Shown piece by piece: positions 60,446 to 64,000 of a stretch of DNA of 64,000 nt (the stretch's first letter is position 1; every line of letters starts with the position of its first letter). Under the pieces are notes generated by a model, which did no database searches, was not told the DNA's origin, and worked only from the letters and a program-made list of their open reading frames with translations. The DNA is from Mantamonas sphyraenae (Eukaryota; CRuMs; Mantamonadidae), in NCBI GenBank assembly GCA_026936335.1, contig JAPMXV010000022.1, positions 1 to 64,000 of the forward strand. The letters run 5' to 3'. Made by a program: the position numbers and the translations under genes.

Positions 60446-61489
60446 TCACTGCTTGCCTGCGTTGTCCACCGCGGCGCCAACGATTTTGCGGCGTGCGGTC
60501 TGGTTGGAAGCGACGGCGTTGCCAAGGGCAGCGCTGCCTGTGGCGCCAGTGATGGCCCCAGCCACAGCTCGCTGACCAGCCTCCGAGTCTGCAAACTTGT
60601 TGGTCATGTCTTGCTTGCTGGGTAGGGAGCGGCTGGGAGGTTTCGGAGGAGCTCCTCGGCCTCCGTTCTCGCTGTTGGACGACGAATCCCCTGCGTTGCT
60701 GCTGTATCCTGCACCTGCCTCGTCGTTGTTGTCGCTGCCGACACCGCTACTGTAGCTGCTGCTGAGGCGGTACGAGCTGCCGCCGCCGCCGCCGCCGGAG
60801 GTTGAGTTGGAGCTGCCCATGGTGCTCTTGGCCAAGTCGGCAATGTTGGAAGCTTCGTAGGCGGCACCCTGGTACAGGTTTACGTGGTTCTCCACCACCG
60901 TGCGGAACAGGGGCGTCATAAACTCCACGCGGTAGGCGTGGAAGGAGGCGAGGTCGGCCGAGAGGGCAGCGTTTGCCTCTTCGTACGCCTCCTTGGCCTC
61001 GTACAGCTTGCTCTGCGTGTCGGGCAACTTCTTTGCATCCTTGGGTGGGTTGTCCAGCATCTTGTTCACCTGTCGTGTCAGCGAGTCGACGTCAAGCAGC
61101 ATGCGGTCGCGTTCGTCGATGCGTTTCTGCAACAGCGGGTACTCGGCAAGGTACTCCTCCAGCGGCGTCAACACGGTGTTCAACAGCGACTCGTTGATTC
61201 CGTTGATTCCCTCCTGCATGGATTTCTGGGCTTCGCGGAACTGCGTGGTGGCCTCCGCCTGCACCAGGTTCTCAAAGCCCTCGGCGATGCTCAGTTGCGA
61301 CAACCCAAGGCCCGTCAGCGCACCCTGCAGCTGCTGCACGCTCTTCAGCAGGGCCTTGGACATGGCATGGTCTGTGCTAAACACACTGCGTGCCTCTTCA
61401 AAGTCCTCGTCCACCGTCTTTTCCGCCTTTCCCATCTTCACCAGCACCTTTTGCTTCTGGCGGCTGTACTTCGCCTTCAAGTTGTTCAT
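60446..61489 (-). CDS. BAR-domain protein
   Basis: 347 residues from the ATG at 61489 (MNNLKAKYSRQKQKVLVKMG). Residues 1-230 are a three-helix BAR domain. An N-terminal amphipathic start is followed by KAEKTVDEDFEEARSVFSTD, LTPLEEYLAEYPLLQKRIDE and FMTPLFRTVVENHVNLYQGA. BAR dimers sense and bend membranes. A Gly/Ser-rich linker, a Pro-rich motif (GAPPKPPSRSLPS; a possible SH3 ligand) and an Ala/Gly-rich tail (AVAGAITGATGSAALGNAVA) follow. The neighbouring myosin carries an SH3 domain, so a BAR-myosin link is an attractive but untested inference. Divergent from the PH-LRR gene (121 bp). Confidence 0.88.
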   Translation of the reverse strand: MNNLKAKYSRQKQKVLVKMGKAEKTVDEDFEEARSVFSTDHAMSKALLKSVQQLQGALTGLGLSQLSIAEGFENLVQAEATTQFREAQKSMQEGINGINESLLNTVLTPLEEYLAEYPLLQKRIDERDRMLLDVDSLTRQVNKMLDNPPKDAKKLPDTQSKLYEAKEAYEEANAALSADLASFHAYRVEFMTPLFRTVVENHVNLYQGAAYEASNIADLAKSTMGSSNSTSGGGGGGSSYRLSSSYSSGVGSDNNDEAGAGYSSNAGDSSSNSENGGRGAPPKPPSRSLPSKQDMTNKFADSEAGQRAVAGAITGATGSAALGNAVASNQTARRKIVGAAVDNAGKQ

Positions 61490-61610
61490 GGCGATATGGA
61501 ATGATGTGTTGTACCACAGAGAGAGGGTGTGTGGAAGAGAGAAGGATGATTGCTTGGCAGCCATCCCGCCCTGCCCGCTCCCGACCAACCACCGCAAAAC
61601 CGCTCCCACC

Positions 61611-64000
61611 ATGTCGAACAACTCGTGCAGTGCAACCAACTGCGATTGTGGACTGTTCCAGGAACACACGTTTCGCCGCGACGTGTGTGTGATGTGTGGC
61701 CACATGCGCAACCAGCATGACGGCAGCCGACGTGACTCGACCGACGACGAAGAAGACATGCCGCCTCCGCCGCCGCCGCCCCGCATGAGCAGCACCGACT
61801 TTAGCGACGACGACGACGACGACGACGTGCCGCCTCCCCAGCCCGAAGACGACGATGGTGCTGACAACGAGACGACAGGTGCCCTGCCGCAAACCCTGCC
61901 TTCCTTTGGCGGTCTCAGTGCCCTCACGGGTCTGGGCAGCGAACTCAAGGTGACCACCGGCGGAGCCCTGTCGGGCGGCCTTGAAATGCTCTCTGAGCTC
62001 AGTGGACGAGGAAAGACCACCCGCCAGTTTGGCACACAGGACGACCGTGCCCAAGGTGACCACGAGGATGACGACGATGATGATGACATCGAACCGCCCT
62101 CGTTTGAGGCGCCGCAGCTCAACGAGGCCCCGCCGCCTGTGCCTCCGCCTCGCAAACAACAAACACAGGAGGACGACTCCGCAGCCAACACAGAGACTCG
62201 TGACAACGCCAACGACAGTGACCCCAAGGAGCAGAGCCAACCAGCACAAGGAAACACAGGCAAAGGTGAGCTTGCGCCTTGCAGGCGATCCAGACACGAG
62301 AGGGCAAAGGATTCTCCACCCACCATTTTCACTGACACATTCTCCGCACCCACGTTTTTGGGCCGCCTGCACGCACACCCTGACCCGCACACGCCCCACC
62401 TGTCTCTCTCTGTCTGCGTGTGTACGCACAGCCAACGCCCTTGCCAAGATCCAGGCCCAAGGGTTCAACCCGATGATGATGGCACCGTAAGTTTGTTTGG
62501 GAGCAGCACCTACACGAAATTGGAGACACGCCCCCCTCTGGGGCCATGTTTGGCACAGCCACTGACAGCACAGTGTGTTTGCACGTGTATGGGCAACACC
62601 AGAGGGCAAGCCATGCCCAAGAAGAAACCCGCGCAGACACAGGAGTCGCAGGATGCTGAAGCCAAGGAGCAGGAGCCACAGGAGACGACAACGGTGGCAC
62701 AGGACAAAAAGGTGACCAGCGTGCAAAGTGGAGCCAAACCGCGTGTGAACAGCTGGGGGGCGAGCATGGGTGGAGGAGGGGTCAGTTCGAGCAGCAGCGG
62801 GGCAGGAGGAGGAGAGGTGACGCAGGTGGCGCTGGATCAGGTGGAAGGGTTCCAGGGGGGCAACACACGTGTGGTGTCGAATGAGATGCAGATGCTGAGG
62901 GCAGAGATTGCACAGTTGAAGAATGTGTTGCGGGAGGAGGTTGAGCAGCGGCAGGAGATGGCAGACCAGCACCTTGCGTTGATGGAGGTGCTGTTGAGCA
63001 GCAAGGTGATCCGCTACAACGACATGGAGCAGCAAATCGAGGGCAAAAAGACAATCATGCAGGACGACGACTCGCGTGTGCTCAAACGTGGCTTCATGGA
63101 GAAGGAGGGCCAAATGCGCAAGAACTGGAAGAAGCGCTACTTTGTGCTGCAGGGCGACTCGCTGCGCTATTTTGCCACGCGAGGCGACTCCAAACCCAAG
63201 GGCACGCTGGATCTGAGCACAAGCATCCTTCGCAAGACACGCAAGGCCAAGGGCAAAGGGGAGCCCGAACTGGACATGTTTGAGCTGGTCACAGACGGCC
63301 GCAAGCTGTACTTTCTGCCTCCCGAAGCCGAAGCCGAGGCGTGGATGTGTGCCATCCAGAACCGCATCTCGTACCTTCAGTACAAGAAGAAGATGAACCT
63401 GGCCGGGCAGGAGCTGGACCCGCGTGTGGTGGGATTCCTGCAGGATCCGGTGTGCAGCTTTGTGGACTTTGAGGACGACTTTACGCCCGACGCCTGTGTG
63501 GCTATTTCCGTGGCGTTTGAGTTCCACAACACCCTGCGCAGGCTCAACCTGAAGAATGCCCAGATTGGTTCATTGGGTATGCAGGCGCTGGCCGACTCGT
63601 TGGCTCGCAACACCTCCATCGAGGAGCTGTGTCTGGAACGCTGTGCCCTCGAGGAGAGCGACGCCGAGCATGTGGCTCAGATCATTGTCAGCCACCCGAC
63701 GCTGGTCATGCTCAACGTCGATGGCAACGAGTTTGGCACTCGCGGATGCAGTGTCATTTGTGAGTCACTGGGCGAGGCTGACCACGGCTACGTGCGCCTG
63801 TCCATGTCTGCATGCAAGATGGGCGACGCAGCCATTGGTGCACTGACGCAGGCGTTGAACGGACCCAACGCAAAGGGCCTGTCGCAGCTGGTGGTGTCTG
63901 CCAACGAGCTGAGTGACCAGAGCCTGCAGCTGCTCGCCTACTACATGTCCACCTGCAAGACGTTCAACATGAACGAACTCAACGTGTCGGGCAACCGCAT
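61611..64000 (+). CDS. PH-domain and LRR protein, truncated by window end
   Basis: The model has exons 61611-62265, 62432-62486 and 62603 to beyond 64000. Introns start GTGAGC and GTAAGT. The reading frame happens to stay open through both introns, so retention is possible. The N-terminus has a Cys/His zinc-binding-like cluster (CSATNCDCGLF, DVCVMCGHMRNQH). Then come acidic and Pro-rich low-complexity sequence, a short conserved-looking exon (ANALAKIQAQGFNPMMMAP), a coiled coil, and a PH domain (KRGFMEKEGQMRKNWKKRYF, then FELVTDGRKLYFLPPEAEAE with the conserved Trp). RNH1-type LRRs begin near 63500 (LRRLNLKNAQIGSLGMQALA). PH plus LRR recalls CARMIL-like actin regulators, unproven. The C-terminus lies outside the window. 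Confidence 0.85.
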   Translation, partial: MSNNSCSATNCDCGLFQEHTFRRDVCVMCGHMRNQHDGSRRDSTDDEEDMPPPPPPPRMSSTDFSDDDDDDDVPPPQPEDDDGADNETTGALPQTLPSFGGLSALTGLGSELKVTTGGALSGGLEMLSELSGRGKTTRQFGTQDDRAQGDHEDDDDDDDIEPPSFEAPQLNEAPPPVPPPRKQQTQEDDSAANTETRDNANDSDPKEQSQPAQGNTGKGELAPCRRSRHERAKDSPPTIFTDTFSAPTFLGRLHAHPDPHTPHLSLSVCVCTHSQRPCQDPGPRVQPDDDGTVSLFGSSTYTKLETRPPLGPCLAQPLTAQCVCTCMGNTRGQAMPKKKPAQTQESQDAEAKEQEPQETTTVAQDKKVTSVQSGAKPRVNSWGASMGGGGVSSSSSGAGGGEVTQVALDQVEGFQGGNTRVVSNEMQMLRAEIAQLKNVLREEVEQRQEMADQHLALMEVLLSSKVIRYNDMEQQIEGKKTIMQDDDSRVLKRGFMEKEGQMRKNWKKRYFVLQGDSLRYFATRGDSKPKGTLDLSTSILRKTRKAKGKGEPELDMFELVTDGRKLYFLPPEAEAEAWMCAIQNRISYLQYKKKMNLAGQELDPRVVGFLQDPVCSFVDFEDDFTPDACVAISVAFEFHNTLRRLNLKNAQIGSLGMQALADSLARNTSIEELCLERCALEESDAEHVAQIIVSHPTLVMLNVDGNEFGTRGCSVICESLGEADHGYVRLSMSACKMGDAAIGALTQALNGPNAKGLSQLVVSANELSDQSLQLLAYYMSTCKTFNMNELNVSGNR

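Noticed and set aside
57241-60594. A 1117-codon open frame antisense to myosin I
   Set aside because: It results from GC-rich codon usage on the real strand. The true gene is proven by complete myosin motifs, and the antisense product has no recognisable domain.
61398-63527. A 709-codon open frame antisense to the PH-LRR gene
   Set aside because: The plus strand encodes a PH domain with conserved Trp and LRRs. The antisense frame is His/Leu-rich without domains.
1-64000. CRISPR arrays, insertion sequences, operons, viral or transposon genes
   Set aside because: None seen. The window is nuclear eukaryotic DNA. The only repeat structures are the telomere, coding tandem repeats, the inverted duplication and microsatellites.

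Overview
This 64 kb window starts at a chromosome end. A tract of CCCTAA telomere repeats (1 to about 168) is followed within 300 bp by ordinary, very dense, intron-containing nuclear genes. It is clearly eukaryotic. There are short spliceosomal introns (donors such as GTACGT, GTAGGT, GTGAGT; acceptors mostly YACAG), cytosolic ribosomal proteins L19e and S18, a long-tailed class I myosin, SNARE, BAR, FYVE, PH and SK-type channel proteins, and a CHK2-like kinase. A ciliary CFAP161-like protein indicates a flagellated cell. The gene set and TTAGGG-type telomere suit a free-living flagellate protist on the animal/fungal/amoebozoan side of the tree (apusomonad-, choanoflagellate- or amoebozoan-like), but I cannot name the species.

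Layout. 0.45-9.6 kb holds a subtelomeric protein built from four related modules, an LRR protein with a C-terminal F-box-like motif, and an ankyrin-ROCO GTPase. A tRNA-Cys(GCA) follows. 9.7-28.3 kb holds a STX8-like SNARE, a CH/ARM protein with a new-looking C-terminal repeat, a poly-CX9C protein, an AhpD-like protein with an in-frame TGA at its CxxC site (probable selenoprotein), an ankyrin protein, a secreted metallophosphoesterase, LDAH, a divergent ABC transporter, NOSIP, an LRR-ankyrin protein and a U2SURP-like splicing factor. 28.4-34.9 kb is a giant tail-anchored coiled-coil (golgin-like) gene with nested tandem repeats.

34.86-45.34 kb is a large inverted duplication. A 2.6 kb unit carrying the divergent pair RPL19/RPS18 appears at both ends in opposite orientation. 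Between the arms lie two divergently transcribed SK-like potassium channel paralogues and UBE2S. 45.3-64 kb holds a WW-TMC-like membrane protein, a CFAP161-calcyphosine fusion, a CHK2-like kinase, a FYVE/ARM/C1/IQ protein, another multipass membrane protein, a small ankyrin protein, myosin I with a C-terminal SH3, a BAR protein and a PH-LRR protein cut by the window end.

Many genes are head-to-head with start codons 50-210 bp apart, so shared bidirectional promoters look common. Functionally the window mixes housekeeping (ribosome, splicing, ubiquitin), membrane traffic and actin (SNARE, golgin-like, BAR, FYVE, myosin I) and a rich repeat-domain signalling repertoire (ANK, LRR, ROCO). All exon models were deduced by eye from splice consensus, phase matching and protein similarity, not from transcripts.
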